A stretch of 31,236 bases of DNA, from positions 1 to 31,236 of the IMG/VR virus record IMGVR_UViG_3300029448_000229; one strand, given 5' to 3'. Positions 31,167 through 31,236 of this stretch are shown here, piece after piece (position 1 is the stretch's first letter; each line of letters starts with the position of its first letter). The notes below the pieces were generated by a model, which was not told the DNA's origin, made no database searches, and saw nothing but the letters and a program-made list of their open reading frames with translations. The stretch comes from a virus. A program made the translations under genes and the position numbers.

Positions 31167-31236
31167 GCGTAAATAAATTATTAGTCGTACCAGGCAAAAG
31201 CGACACTACCCTCCCCCTGGCCCAAACCTATAGCGT
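31139..31236. repeat. Right copy of the 98-bp terminal overlap
   Basis: Exact repeat of bases 2-99. It includes most of the dyad at 31131-31166 and the start of the leader upstream of the first gene. Reading across the junction joins the replication initiator gene (ending at 31130) to the packaging genes starting at 147, with an intergenic gap of about 153 bp. Confidence 0.9.

Noticed and set aside
1-31236. Search for RNA polymerase, DNA polymerase or tyrosine integrase genes
   Set aside because: No reading frame shows the motifs; all long frames are accounted for by structural, lysis, recombination or initiator genes.

Overview
The window looks like a complete, circularly closed genome of a small AT-rich tailed phage with T7-like (podovirus) virion architecture. 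Unique length is about 31.1 kb: bases 2-99 are repeated exactly at 31139-31236, so the ends overlap. The gene set is typical of uncultured marine podoviruses: a T7-type portal, tail tubular proteins, large internal virion proteins, a gene-transfer-agent type 3TM holin and small basic proteins of unknown function. I see no sequence that fixes the host. The style is compatible with an AT-rich marine alphaproteobacterium, but that is inference.

Layout. (1) 147-6485, plus strand: a mini SSB-like protein, terminase small subunit, a GNAT-fold protein, terminase large subunit, a second GNAT protein, three small proteins including a zinc ribbon, portal, a Bbp19-like protein and the scaffold. (2) 6486-6658: a non-coding leader with a possible H-type pseudoknot, before the major capsid gene. 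(3) 6659-17831: capsid, decoration-type protein, tail tubes and three very long internal virion or ejection proteins. (4) 17866-21822: tail fibre and a string of small tail-tip genes, including three tandem paralogues. (5) 21822-24432: membrane proteins, 3TM holin, basic microproteins and a T4-type lysozyme. (6) 24406-29117, minus strand: LexA-type DNA-binding domain, RecT, YqaJ exonuclease, a winged-helix protein, a serine recombinase and unknown genes. (7) 29238-31130, plus strand: a ribbon-helix-helix-like protein, a DUF1064 nuclease, a small protein and a winged-helix replication initiator.

How it may work. There is no DNA or RNA polymerase, helicase, primase or ligase. The phage seems to start replication with its own initiator, whose gene contains a candidate origin (alternating ACAAC/GTTGT boxes followed by a very AT-rich tract), and then to rely on host machinery plus RecT/YqaJ annealing recombination. 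Genes are packed with ATGA or TAATG overlaps, so translation is probably coupled through each block.

Most interesting points. A 36-bp dyad with a central GT dinucleotide lies between the initiator gene and the genome start and has the shape of a serine recombinase crossover site; a serine recombinase gene lies 2.7 kb away. CCAGG/CCTGG (and CCGG) are strongly over-represented almost everywhere, but CCWGG is absent from one 3.56-kb stretch that matches the tail fibre shaft and tip genes. That stretch looks like a separately inherited host-range module.
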